The translations under genes and the position numbers were made by a program. 32,030 bases of DNA, taken from positions 1 to 32,030 of the forward strand of contig DATCYZ010000023.1 in the NCBI GenBank assembly GCA_036526195.1. Reading direction: 5' to 3'. Shown piece by piece: positions 15,113 through 23,618 of the stretch (within the stretch, counting starts at the first letter, position 1; each line of letters opens with the position of its first letter). The notes under the pieces were generated by a model. It was not told where the DNA came from and ran no database searches. It saw only the letters and a list, made by a program, of their open reading frames with translations. The stretch is from DATCYZ01 sp036526195 (lineage in GTDB: Bacteria > Pseudomonadota > Gammaproteobacteria > Burkholderiales > SG8-39).

Positions 15113-15658
15113 CTACTGGGCGAGTTCGCCGGCGCGCCAGGCCTCGAGCACCCGGCGCAACTGCCTGCGGGTGAGGCTCGGCACGTCGTCCATCAGCACC
15201 CGGCCCTCGACCTCGACGTAGTACTGCCCGACGATGCGCTCGCGTGCCTCGAGCCGCCAGACCAGCAGCCGGTGCCGGCCGATCGCCACTTCCGCCAGCA
15301 GGCGGTTCGCGGGGTCGAAGTACTGCTCGAACACCTTGCGGAAGGCCTCCTCGCCGAGCGCGCTGCGGTAGTCGCGCAGCACCTCGAAGCGGCGCCGCGG
15401 CGCGTTCGAGAGCAGCGCGGCGGACTCGACGTCGCCCGCCACCAGGCTCTGGTGCAGCCGCTTCGAGGTGTCCAGCGCGCTGACCGGCGCGTACACCTGC
15501 CCGGGTTCGAGCAGGTGGGCGGTCGGGCTGTGGGTGATGAGCCGGAAGCGCAGGGTCTCGCCGTCGCGCTCCAGCGTGCGCTCGGATTCCACCGCCTGCG
15601 CCGCGGGCGCGAACGCAAGAAGCGCCGCCGCGAGCGCAAGGACCGCTGCGACGCGCAT
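15113..15658 (-). CDS. Small secreted/periplasmic protein of unknown function
   Basis: A 181-residue protein with a clear Sec signal peptide (MRVAAVLALAAALLAFAP, cleavage probably after AQA). The mature part has the segments TLRFRLITHSPTAHLLEPG and RRRFEVLRDYRSALGEEAF; I recognise no catalytic motif. It starts 2 bases after the stop of the giant oxidoreductase, so it is translationally coupled to it. It could be an envelope protein expressed with that enzyme; no function can be assigned. The long frame extending upstream to 15979 is a shadow. Confidence 0.85.
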   Translation of the reverse strand: MRVAAVLALAAALLAFAPAAQAVESERTLERDGETLRFRLITHSPTAHLLEPGQVYAPVSALDTSKRLHQSLVAGDVESAALLSNAPRRRFEVLRDYRSALGEEAFRKVFEQYFDPANRLLAEVAIGRHRLLVWRLEARERIVGQYYVEVEGRVLMDDVPSLTRRQLRRVLEAWRAGELAQ

Positions 15659-15660
15659 GC

Positions 15661-18600
15661 TCAGGCGGCGGCGCGCGCCTGACCGGTGTCGCCGCTGCCG
15701 AGCGCGCCGAGCAGGGCCTCGCGCTTCGCGCGCGCGGCCTCGATGTTCCTCGCCTTGACGTGACCGAAGCCGCGAATCGACTCTGGCAGCGCTGCGATCT
15801 CCACCGCGCGCGCGAGCGTCTCGCGCGAGAGCGCGCCGAGCAGGGTCTCGACGGTCTGTTCGTACTCGCCGATCAGGGCGCGCTCGGTGCGGCGCTCCTC
15901 GCTGCCGCCGAAGGGGTCGAACGCGCCGCCGCGCAGGCCCTTGAACTTCGCCAGCAGGCCGAAGGCGGACATCATCCACGGCCCGAACTTCATCTTGCGC
16001 GGCACGCCAGTGACCGGGTCGCGCTTCGCCAGCAGCGGCGGGGCGAGGTGGAAGGTGAGGCGCGGGCTGCCCTCGAATACGCCGGCCAGCCGGCGCGCGA
16101 AATTGCCGTCGCTGTACAGCCGGGCGACTTCGTACTCATCCTTGTAGGCGAGCAGCTTGGCGTAGGCGCGCGCCACCGTCTCGGTGAGCTTGGTGCTCCC
16201 GGTCTTTTCTTCCTCGGCGCGGCGCACGCGCTCGACCAGCGCCCGGTAGCGCGCGGCGTAGGCGGCGTCCTGGTAGTCGGTGAGCAGCTTGACGCGTCGC
16301 TCGATGATCTCCTCCAGGCTGCGCGCGGGGCGCTCTTCCAGGGAGATCACGGCCGCCGGCGTGGCGGCGCGCTCGACGGCCGCCATGTCGTGGGCGGCGT
16401 AGCGGCCCCAGGCAAAGGCGCGCCGGTTCGCTTCCACGGCAACGCCGTTCAGCTCGATGGCGCGCTCGATCGCCGCCTGCGATACCGGCACCAGCCCCTT
16501 CTGCCAGGCGAGGCCGAGCATGAACATGTTGGTGGCGATGGCATCGCCGAGCAGCGCAAGCGCGAGCGCGCTGGCGTTGAGGAAGTCGACGCGGCCTTCG
16601 CCCGTGCCCGTGGCGATCGCCTCGCGCATGCGGCCCTCGGGCCAGATCCAGTCGGGCTGGTGGGTGAAGTCCGCGGTCGGGGTCTCGGCGGCATTGACCA
16701 CCGCCCGGGTGCGCCCGGGCTGCAGCCGGGCCAGCCCGTCGGTGCTCGCCGTGGTGACGATGTCGCAGCCGATTACCGCGTCCGCGCCGCCCACCGAAAT
16801 GCGCGCGGCGTGCAGCTGCTCCGGCCGGTCGGCGATGCGCACGAAGGACATCACCGCGCCATTCTTCTGCGCGAGGCCGGCCATGTCGAGGACGGTGACG
16901 CCGCGGCCTTCGAGGTGCGCCGCCATGCCGAGCAGTTGGCCGATGGTGACCACGCCGGTGCCGCCGATGCCGGTGACGAGGATCGAGAACGGTTGCGTGG
17001 TTTCGGGCAGCACCGGGGCCGGAAGCTCGGGCACCACGGCGTCGCTGCGCGCGCCGGCGCCCTTGCGCAGGCGCCCGCCTTCGACCGTGACGAAGCTCGG
17101 GCAGAAGCCCTTCACGCAGGAGAAATCCTTGTTGCAGGCCGACTGGTTGATGCGCCGCTTGCGGCCGAACTCGGTTTCCAGCGGCTCGACGGCGACGCAG
17201 TTCGACTTCTCGCCGCAGTCGCCGCAACCCTCGCAGACCGCCGCGTTGATGAAGGCGCGCAGGTCCGGGTCGGGGAAGGTGCCACGCTTGCGCCGGCGGC
17301 GCTTCTCGGCGGCGCAGGTCTGGTCGTAGATCAGCGCGGTGACGCCGGGCACCTCGCGCAACTCGCGCTGGATCAGGTCGAGTTCGTCGCGGTGCTTCAC
17401 CGGCACGCCGGCGATCAGGCTGCCGCCGGGATAGCGTTCGGGCTGGTCGGTCACCAGCACGATGCGCTCCACCCCTTCGGCCGCCACCTGCCGGGCAATC
17501 ATCTCGGGCGACAGTGGTCCGTCGTGCGCCTGGCCGCCGGTCATCGCCACGGCGTCGTTGAACAGGATCTTGTAGGTGATCGGCGCCTTCGCCGCCACCG
17601 CGGCGCGGATCGCCAGCAGGCCCGAGTGGTAATAGGTGCCGTCGCCGAGGTTGGCGAACACGTGCTTCTCCTCGGTGAAGGGGAACTGCCCGCACCAGGC
17701 CACGCCTTCGCCGCCCATGTGCGAGAAGGTGGCGGTGCGCCGCTCCGGCATCCACTGCGCCATGTAGTGGCAGCCGATGCCGGCCAGCGCGCGGCTGCCT
17801 TCGGGCACGTTGGTCGAGGTGTTGTGCGGGCACCCGGCGCAGAAGTAGGGGATGCGCTGGATCGGCAGGACCTTGCCGGCCTTCGTCACCGCGTCCTTGG
17901 CGTCGAGGAAGGCAAGCCGCTCGCGCATCGCCTCCGAGGTGTGGAAGCGGCCGATGCGCTCGGCCAGCACGCGCGCGACGATGGCCGGGCTGAGCTCGCC
18001 GGTGGTCGGCAGCAGCATGCGCGCCTGCGGCAGGTCCCATTCGCCGTGCGCGTCGAACTTGCCGACGATGCGCGGGCGCAGCGTGTCGGGCAGGTTGTAG
18101 AGTTGCTCCTTCAACTGGTACTCGACCAGCTGGCGCTTTTCCTCGATGACGATGACTTCCTCGACGCCCTTGCAGAAGGCGGCGATGGCGCTTGGCTCCA
18201 GCGGCCAGGGCATGCCGACCTTGAACAGCTTGACGCCGATGCGCGCGGCTTCGGCCGCGTCGATGCCGAGGTCGTCCAGCGCCTGGCGCACGTCGTTGTA
18301 GGCCTTGCCGGTGGTGATGATGCCGAGGCGCGCCTTGGGGGCATCCCAGACGGTGCGGTTCAGGCCGTTGGCGCGCGCATAGGCGATCGCCGCGAACAGC
18401 TTGTGGTGGTACAGGCGCTGCTCCTGCTCGATGAAGCCGAGGAACTCCGGCCAGCGGCCCGAGAGCCCGCCCTGCGGCATCTCGAAATCCTGCGGCAGCA
18501 CGATGGACACCTGTTCCGGGCCGACCTGTGCGGAGGCGGAGCTTTCGACGATGTCGGTGACGCACTTGAAACCGACCCAGCAGCCGGAGTAGCGGCTCAT

Positions 18601-19185
18601 GGCGAAGCCGTGCAGGCCGAAATCGAGGATCTCCTGCACGTTCGAGGGCGACAGCACCGGCATGCCGACCGCCTTGAAGACGAAGTCCGACTGCGCCGCC
18701 TGCGTCGAGGATTTCGCGCCGTGGTCGTCGCCGGCGAGCGCGATCACGCCGCCGTGCTTCGAGCTGCCCGCGCCATTGGCGTGGCGAAAGACGTCGCCGC
18801 TGCGGTCGACGCCGGGACCCTTGCCATACCAGATGCCGAACACGCCGTCGTACTTGGCGCCGGGGAAGAAATTCAGTTGCTGCGAGCCCCAGAGAGCGGT
18901 GGCGGCGAGGTCTTCGTTTACCCCGGGCTGGAAGCGGATGTGGTGTTTCTCGAGCAGGGCGCGCTCGCGCCCGAGGGTCTGGTCGTAGCCGCCAAGCGGT
19001 GAGCCGCGGTAGCCGGAAATGTAGCCGGCGGTGTTCAGGCCGGCGGCAAGGTCGCGCCGCCGCTGCATGAGCGGCAACCTGACCAGCGCCTGCGTGCCGG
19101 TGAGGAACACGCGGCCAAGTTCGAGATCGTATTTGTCTTCGAGGGAAACCCGCGCGAGGGCGGCGGCATCAACCGGAGCGTTCAT
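15661..19185 (-). CDS. Fused indolepyruvate ferredoxin oxidoreductase (large single-chain)
   Basis: A 1174-residue single-chain 2-oxoacid:ferredoxin oxidoreductase. In order: a pyrimidine/N-terminal region (TAGYISGYRGSPLGGYDQ), a TPP-binding region (YFCAGCPHNTSTNVPEG, GGEGVAWCGQFPF, LGDGTYYHSG, FNDAVAMTGGQAHDGP), a cysteine cluster region (CEGCGDCGEKSNC, then further Cys to FCPSFV) for Fe-S, and a C-terminal gamma-type domain (SILVTGIGGTGVVTIGQ, MAGLAQKNGAVMS). It decarboxylates aryl (or branched) 2-oxoacids to acyl-CoA in the cytoplasm, with ferredoxin. The ATG at 19183-19185 has GGAG 8 bases upstream; a longer frame to 19263 is less likely. It lies 119 bp downstream of the TRAP genes and is coupled to the small secreted protein. 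Confidence 0.95.
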   Translation of the reverse strand: MNAPVDAAALARVSLEDKYDLELGRVFLTGTQALVRLPLMQRRRDLAAGLNTAGYISGYRGSPLGGYDQTLGRERALLEKHHIRFQPGVNEDLAATALWGSQQLNFFPGAKYDGVFGIWYGKGPGVDRSGDVFRHANGAGSSKHGGVIALAGDDHGAKSSTQAAQSDFVFKAVGMPVLSPSNVQEILDFGLHGFAMSRYSGCWVGFKCVTDIVESSASAQVGPEQVSIVLPQDFEMPQGGLSGRWPEFLGFIEQEQRLYHHKLFAAIAYARANGLNRTVWDAPKARLGIITTGKAYNDVRQALDDLGIDAAEAARIGVKLFKVGMPWPLEPSAIAAFCKGVEEVIVIEEKRQLVEYQLKEQLYNLPDTLRPRIVGKFDAHGEWDLPQARMLLPTTGELSPAIVARVLAERIGRFHTSEAMRERLAFLDAKDAVTKAGKVLPIQRIPYFCAGCPHNTSTNVPEGSRALAGIGCHYMAQWMPERRTATFSHMGGEGVAWCGQFPFTEEKHVFANLGDGTYYHSGLLAIRAAVAAKAPITYKILFNDAVAMTGGQAHDGPLSPEMIARQVAAEGVERIVLVTDQPERYPGGSLIAGVPVKHRDELDLIQRELREVPGVTALIYDQTCAAEKRRRRKRGTFPDPDLRAFINAAVCEGCGDCGEKSNCVAVEPLETEFGRKRRINQSACNKDFSCVKGFCPSFVTVEGGRLRKGAGARSDAVVPELPAPVLPETTQPFSILVTGIGGTGVVTIGQLLGMAAHLEGRGVTVLDMAGLAQKNGAVMSFVRIADRPEQLHAARISVGGADAVIGCDIVTTASTDGLARLQPGRTRAVVNAAETPTADFTHQPDWIWPEGRMREAIATGTGEGRVDFLNASALALALLGDAIATNMFMLGLAWQKGLVPVSQAAIERAIELNGVAVEANRRAFAWGRYAAHDMAAVERAATPAAVISLEERPARSLEEIIERRVKLLTDYQDAAYAARYRALVERVRRAEEEKTGSTKLTETVARAYAKLLAYKDEYEVARLYSDGNFARRLAGVFEGSPRLTFHLAPPLLAKRDPVTGVPRKMKFGPWMMSAFGLLAKFKGLRGGAFDPFGGSEERRTERALIGEYEQTVETLLGALSRETLARAVEIAALPESIRGFGHVKARNIEAARAKREALLGALGSGDTGQARAAA

Positions 19186-19255
19186 CTGCAAATCTCCACA
19201 GAAATCGTGTTCGTGTGGGGCGCCCCGCGGCAGGGTGGTGCAGCACGGGCGCCGA

Positions 19256-19285
19256 CTGCGCACGGGATTGTGTCCCGCAGCGCAG
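19256..19285 (-). terminator. Hairpin between dctM and the fused oxidoreductase
   Basis: The stem CTGCGC/GCGCAG plus CGGGA/TCCCG (minor bulge, five-base loop) gives about 11 base pairs. It lies 20 bases beyond the dctM stop on the minus strand. It lacks a T-run, so it is weak as a rho-independent terminator. It may instead stabilise mRNA or reduce read-through from the transporter genes to the oxidoreductase. Confidence 0.35.
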
Positions 19286-19304
19286 CCTTCAGGCTAGCAG
19301 AATT

Positions 19305-20618
19305 TCACCCTTTGCCGAACATGGCATTCGGCAGGAAGGTGACGATCTCCGGGAACACGTAGAAGAGCGCGATCACGCCGAGGTCCGCGACCACGAAGGG
19401 CCAGACGCCGCGGAAGATGTCCTGCAACGGGATGTCGGGTCGCACGCCGTTCACCACGTAGCAGTTCAGCCCCACCGGTGGCGTCACCAGGCAGATCTCG
19501 ACCAGCTTGACGATGATGATGCCGAACCAGATCGGGTCGTAGCCGAGCTTGACGATGGCCGGGTAGACCACCGGCAGCGTCAGCATCAGCATGCCGATGC
19601 CGTCGAGGAACATGCCGAGCACGAAGTACACCGCGAGGATGGCGATGAAGATCACCACACGCGGCACGTCGAGGCCCACCACCCAGGCGGCGAACGACTC
19701 CGGCAGTCCGGAAAAGCCGAGGAAGCGCACGAAGATCAGGATCGAGTAGATGATGGTGAAGATCATCACCGTCAGCTTCGCCGTCTCGGAGAGCGCGTCG
19801 CGGAAGTTGGTCCACGTCATCTCGCGTTTCTGCATCGCCATGAAGAGGATGATCATCGCGCCCACGGCGCCGGTCTCGGTCGGCGTCATCCAGCCGAGGT
19901 AGATCCCGCCCATGACGATGCCGATCACCAGGATCACGCCCGTGGTGCCCTTAAGCGCGACGACGCGCTCGCGCAGCGTGGTGCGGTTCTCGACCGGCGG
20001 GGCGAGGCTCGGGTTGAGCCAGACGCGGAAGAAAATGACGCCGGCATAGACAGCGGCGGTGATCAGTCCGGGGATGAAGCCGGCGATCAGCAGCCGGCCC
20101 ACCGATTGCTCGACGATGATGCCGTAGATCACCAGGATCGCCGAGGGCGGGATCAGGCTGGCAAGCGTGCCGGCGACGGCCACCGAGGCGGCGGCGAGGC
20201 GCCGGTCGTAGCCGGCAGCGAGCATCTCGGGGATCGCGATGCGCGCAAACACCGCCGCGCTTGCGGTCGAGGCGCCGGAGACCGCGGCAAAGCCGGCGCA
20301 GGAAAACACCGTGCCCACGCCGAGCCCGCCAGGGATGTGCGACAGCCACGCCTTGGCGGCGTCGAACAGCCCCTTGGTGATGCCGGCGTAGAAGGCGAGG
20401 TAGCCGATGAGGATGAACATCGGCAGCACCGAAAGCGTGTAATGCACCGATTCCGCGTGCGGCACCACACCCGAGACGCCGATGCCGACGTTCCAGCCGC
20501 GCATCAGGATCAGGCCGATGACGCCGACCGCAGCGGCGGCGTAGGCGACGCGCACGCCGATGACCACCAGCACGCCGATGGCGGCGAGTCCGACCCAGCC
20601 GGCGGTCAACGGATCCAT
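19305..20618 (-). CDS. dctM: TRAP transporter large permease (DctM type)
   Basis: A 437-residue inner-membrane protein with about a dozen hydrophobic segments. ASLIPPSAILVIYGIIVEQS and the later FLDGIGMLMLTLPVVYP and VTPPVGLNCYVV are DctM signatures. It carries the solute across the membrane driven by the sodium (or proton) gradient together with DctQ and DctP. The ATG at 20616-20618 is chosen as the family-typical start; the frame opens upstream to 20705 within dctQ's 3' end. It lies 16 bp downstream of dctQ. The substrate is unknown; an aromatic or other oxoacid would fit the oxidoreductase downstream. Confidence 0.95.
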   Translation of the reverse strand: MDPLTAGWVGLAAIGVLVVIGVRVAYAAAAVGVIGLILMRGWNVGIGVSGVVPHAESVHYTLSVLPMFILIGYLAFYAGITKGLFDAAKAWLSHIPGGLGVGTVFSCAGFAAVSGASTASAAVFARIAIPEMLAAGYDRRLAAASVAVAGTLASLIPPSAILVIYGIIVEQSVGRLLIAGFIPGLITAAVYAGVIFFRVWLNPSLAPPVENRTTLRERVVALKGTTGVILVIGIVMGGIYLGWMTPTETGAVGAMIILFMAMQKREMTWTNFRDALSETAKLTVMIFTIIYSILIFVRFLGFSGLPESFAAWVVGLDVPRVVIFIAILAVYFVLGMFLDGIGMLMLTLPVVYPAIVKLGYDPIWFGIIIVKLVEICLVTPPVGLNCYVVNGVRPDIPLQDIFRGVWPFVVADLGVIALFYVFPEIVTFLPNAMFGKG

Positions 20619-20634
20619 GAGTGCGTGGCCTTTT

Positions 20635-21225
20635 TCATTCGTTCGGGGCGGCGTGGCCTTCCCCGGGGCGCGGCGGCACGGCCACGGGCACGGCGTAGGG
20701 ATCACGCACGAGTCGCAGGTAGCCGGCGAAATTCAGCGCCAGCCGCAGCCACAGGAAGGACAGGCCGATCGGCGCAAGCAGCTTGGAGGGCCAGGTGCGC
20801 AGTTCGGCATCGATGGTGGTGTCGCCGATGCGCCAGGCGCGCAGGAAATGGTCGAAGGTGCCGCTGATCAGGATGCCGATGACGAGCAGCGCGACCAGCG
20901 TGGCGACGGCCTCGGCACCCCAGAGCCAGCGCCCGCGCAACTGCGCCACCATGAGGTCCATGCGGATGTGCCCGCCGAGGCGCTGGCAGTACGCCGCACC
21001 GAGGAACGCGAACGCGGCCATCGACAACTCGGTCAGGTCGAGGAAGCCGTAGATCGAGGCGTTGAACGCGGTGCGCAGGATGGCCTCCGCGCACACGAAC
21101 AGCATCATCGCGAAGATCACCGCCGCGGCGACGTAGTTCAGGTAGTCCTCGATGTGGGCGTACCACCGGTCGAGGCGCGCGAGCGCCCCGTCGGCAGCCG
21201 CCGCGTCCTGCGGTGCCTGGCTCAT
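20635..21225 (-). CDS. dctQ: TRAP transporter small permease (DctQ type)
   Basis: A 196-residue membrane protein with four hydrophobic segments, as usual for DctQ. After a polar N-terminus, NYVAAAVIFAMMLFVCAEAI is the first helix; the middle segment CQRLGGHIRMDLM is a family motif. It forms the permease with DctM. It lies 16 bp after dctP and 16 bp before dctM. No strong ribosome-binding site is seen before its ATG at 21223-21225, so translation may depend on coupling with dctP. Confidence 0.93.
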   Translation of the reverse strand: MSQAPQDAAAADGALARLDRWYAHIEDYLNYVAAAVIFAMMLFVCAEAILRTAFNASIYGFLDLTELSMAAFAFLGAAYCQRLGGHIRMDLMVAQLRGRWLWGAEAVATLVALLVIGILISGTFDHFLRAWRIGDTTIDAELRTWPSKLLAPIGLSFLWLRLALNFAGYLRLVRDPYAVPVAVPPRPGEGHAAPNE

Positions 21226-21241
21226 GTGAAAAGCCGCGGGC

Positions 21242-22276
21242 TTACTTGCCCGAGGCCTTCTTCGCCGTGGCGAGGATCAGGTTGAGCAGTTCCTGCGCCG
21301 GCACGCCCTTGGCGCTCGTGTCCTTCACCCACTTGTCCCACACCGGCTTGCCGCCGATCGCGCGGAAGCGGTCGAGTTCCGCGTCCGAGTAGGTGATCGG
21401 GGTGAGCTTCTTGCGGAACAGCGGCAGGTTCTTCTCGTCCGCCGCCTTGTAGGCCTTCTTCAGCGCCTCGTAGGCCGCCGGCTTCGTGTCCTGGATGATC
21501 TGGCGGTACTGCGGCGGCAGGTTGTTCCAGGCGGTCTGCGAGAACACCAGCGGGCAGTTCACCGCGCCCGGCGAGAGGTTCTCGGTGAACCACTTGCTGA
21601 TCTCATCGAGCTTGAAGGCCGCATGCGCGTAGGAGAACGGGAACGAGGCGGCGTCCACCGTGCCGCGATCGAGCGAGGTGTAGACCTCGGAGGCGGTCAC
21701 GGTCGTCGGCGTGGCGCCCAGCGCCCGCATCGCCTCGCCCAACCCGCCGAGCGCGCGCACGCGCTTGCCCTTCCAGTCCTCGAGCTTCTTCGGGGGGTCG
21801 CCCACGCCCATGAACTCGTACTGCGGCAGCAGCGCGCCCATGATCAGCACGGCATTCCAGCGCTGCATTTCCTTCTGGATGTACGGGTGCTGGTAGACGG
21901 CCTCGTACACCGTTTGCGCGATGTCGAGGTTGTCCAGCGGCAGGAACGGCAGGTCCAGCACCGTCATTGCGAGGTTCTTGCCCGGGTGGTACGAGGAGCA
22001 GAACAGCGCCCCTTCGAGCGCGCCGATCTTGATGTTGTCCAGGTTCTCGCGTTCGGGCGAGAGCTGGTTGGCGTAGGCGATCTTGATCGCGAAGTTGCCG
22101 CCGGTGCGCTTCGCGGCCTCGGCAGACATCAGTTCGACGCCGCGTGTGAAGGCGCGCGTGTTGCCCCAGACGGAAATGTTCCAGGACACCTTCGGACCCT
22201 TCACGTCCTGCGCGATCGTGGGGCCGGAAACCAGTGTGGCGGCGGCAAGCGCGACGCCTGTCATGAGTGCTTTCAT
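21242..22276 (-). CDS. dctP: TRAP transporter substrate-binding protein (DctP type)
   Basis: A 344-residue periplasmic binding protein. Residues 1-22 (MKALMTGVALAAATLVSG up to TIA) form the signal peptide, and the mature part starts near QDVKGPKVSW. The fold shows the DctP features: LDNIKIGALEGALFCSSYHPGKN, DLPFLPLDNLD, KGKRVRALGG and the carboxylate-binding Arg region. The start has a very strong ribosome-binding site (AGGAGGAGAGG). The frame opens well upstream but the signal peptide fixes the start. It is the first TRAP gene; an upstream LysR gene on the same strand may control it. Confidence 0.95.
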   Translation of the reverse strand: MKALMTGVALAAATLVSGPTIAQDVKGPKVSWNISVWGNTRAFTRGVELMSAEAAKRTGGNFAIKIAYANQLSPERENLDNIKIGALEGALFCSSYHPGKNLAMTVLDLPFLPLDNLDIAQTVYEAVYQHPYIQKEMQRWNAVLIMGALLPQYEFMGVGDPPKKLEDWKGKRVRALGGLGEAMRALGATPTTVTASEVYTSLDRGTVDAASFPFSYAHAAFKLDEISKWFTENLSPGAVNCPLVFSQTAWNNLPPQYRQIIQDTKPAAYEALKKAYKAADEKNLPLFRKKLTPITYSDAELDRFRAIGGKPVWDKWVKDTSAKGVPAQELLNLILATAKKASGK

Positions 22277-22302
22277 CCTCTCCTCCTGAGATTGGGCTGC
22301 CG

Positions 22303-22323
22303 CCGGATAATAGCCTGATCCGG
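22303..22323. promoter_or_regulatory. Dyad overlapping a possible dctP -10 box
   Basis: CCGGAT-N9-ATCCGG spans 22303-22323, and its middle contains TATTAT on the minus strand (22307-22312), a good -10 candidate for dctP about 30 bases from its start. The -35 region is poor, as often at regulated promoters. It may be a LysR-type operator. This is symmetry only. Confidence 0.3.
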
Positions 22324-22389
22324 GCGGAACGGCATTCCATTCGTTTCTGCAATGAGGCAGATCACGCGCGATGCCGCGCGCCACGCTGG

Positions 22390-23382
22390 TCAGGCGGTTG
22401 CGCGCGCCTTGATCCGCGGTTTCGGCGAGGTTTTCGGCGCGCGTTCTTCGGCGATGACCGGATTCACCGGCCGGTCCCAGTAGGGTTCCGGCCCGAACGA
22501 CTCGGCGAGGAAGTCGATGAAGGCGCGGGTCTTGGCCGGCAGCAGGCGCCGGTGCGGATAGACCGCGTAGATCGCGACGTCGGTGTCGAAGGTGTAGCCC
22601 GGAAACAGCGCGACCAGCGAGCCGTCCTCGAGGTGGCGTCGCACGTCCCAAGTCGATTTCAGCGCAAGCCCGAGTCCGGCCACGGCCCAGTCGCGCAGCA
22701 CGCTCCAGTGGTCGCAGGCATGGCGGCCCGACACGCGCACCGATCCGGATTCGCCCTGCGGATCGCGATACTCGATCACGAACGAGAAATCGTGCTCCGA
22801 GGTGGTCATCAGGAACTCATGCTGCACGAGTTCCGCCGGGGTGCGCGGCGTGCCGTGGCGCGCGAGGTAGGCGGGGCTTGCGCAGACCACGCGCCGGTTC
22901 GGCGCGAGCTTGCGCGCGGCAAGCGATGAATCCTCGAGTTCGGCGATGCGGATGGCGACGTCGTAGCCTTCCTCTATCAGGCTCACCGCCCGGTCCGACA
23001 GGCTCAGCGCGAGCCGCACCAGGGGGTAGCGCTGGACGAACGCCGGCACCAGCGGGGCCACGTGCTGGTGACCGAAGGAGGCGGGAATCGCCACGCGCAG
23101 CACGCCGCGCGGTTCCGAGCGACCGGCCGCTGCGGTGGCGTCGGCCTCGTCGATCTCGGCAAGGATGCGATTGCACGCGTCGAAGTACGCTGCGCCCTCG
23201 TCGGTCAGGTGGAGGCGCCGGGTCGTGCGGTTGACGAGTCGCACGCCGAGGCGCGACTCGAGCGCGGCCAGCGTGCGGCTGACCACGGCGGGCGAGGAGC
23301 CGAGTTCCCGGGCGGCGGCGGACAGACTGCCGGCGGAGACCACCCGGGTGAACACCCGCATTTCTTCCAAATGTGCGGCCAT
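22390..23382 (-). CDS. LysR-type transcriptional regulator
   Basis: A 330-residue LysR regulator. The N-terminal winged helix-turn-helix reads MRVFTRVVSAGSLSAAAREL then SSPAVVSRTLAALESRLGVR and NRTTRRLHLTDEG; the C-terminal effector-binding domain starts near residue 95. The C-terminal tail is rich in basic residues. The 330-residue form begins at the ATG at 23380-23382; another ATG lies 7 codons in (EEMRVF). It lies 113 bp upstream of dctP on the same strand, so it may control the TRAP genes. The ligand is unknown. Confidence 0.92.
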   Translation of the reverse strand: MAAHLEEMRVFTRVVSAGSLSAAARELGSSPAVVSRTLAALESRLGVRLVNRTTRRLHLTDEGAAYFDACNRILAEIDEADATAAAGRSEPRGVLRVAIPASFGHQHVAPLVPAFVQRYPLVRLALSLSDRAVSLIEEGYDVAIRIAELEDSSLAARKLAPNRRVVCASPAYLARHGTPRTPAELVQHEFLMTTSEHDFSFVIEYRDPQGESGSVRVSGRHACDHWSVLRDWAVAGLGLALKSTWDVRRHLEDGSLVALFPGYTFDTDVAIYAVYPHRRLLPAKTRAFIDFLAESFGPEPYWDRPVNPVIAEERAPKTSPKPRIKARATA

Positions 23383-23476
23383 TTTTGCGAAATCCGCAAA
23401 AGTGTTTCAAGTAACCACTATATTCTCAACGAGGGTGCAAAGCCATACTATTGTTGCAACGCAATATTTGAACGCG

Positions 23477-23562
23477 CCCGCCGCGGTCTCCTCCTCCCTC
23501 CTCCTCCGCGGCGGGGTTACGTCCCGCTCCGAATCTGCCTCACCGGCGAAACGGAGCGGGAC
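23477..23562. other. Two tandem perfect inverted repeats, the first with a purine-only loop on the minus strand
   Basis: The first: CCCGCCGCGG (23477-23486) pairs with CCGCGGCGGG (23506-23515), loop 19 bases. Read on the minus strand the loop is purine only with five GGA triplets. The second: GTCCCGCTCCG (23521-23531) pairs with CGGAGCGGGAC (23552-23562), loop 20 bases. They fill the 236-bp gap between the hydrolase stop and the LysR start. No T-run follows. They may act as a 3'-end structure, an RNA-binding-protein site or a small RNA; no coding sequence is seen here. Confidence 0.55.
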
Positions 23563-23618
23563 CGCGCCTTACCCCCAAGTCTGATTCCCGGCATCCCTGC
23601 GGGACCCGTACCTGCGAT

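Noticed and set aside
15760..19002. 1080-codon plus-strand frame opposite the fused oxidoreductase
   Set aside because: It is an antisense shadow caused by high GC; composition is His/Arg/Ala-rich with no domain, while the minus strand has full motifs.
19215..20867. 550-codon plus-strand frame opposite dctM
   Set aside because: Asp/His/Arg-rich shadow of the membrane-protein gene on the minus strand.
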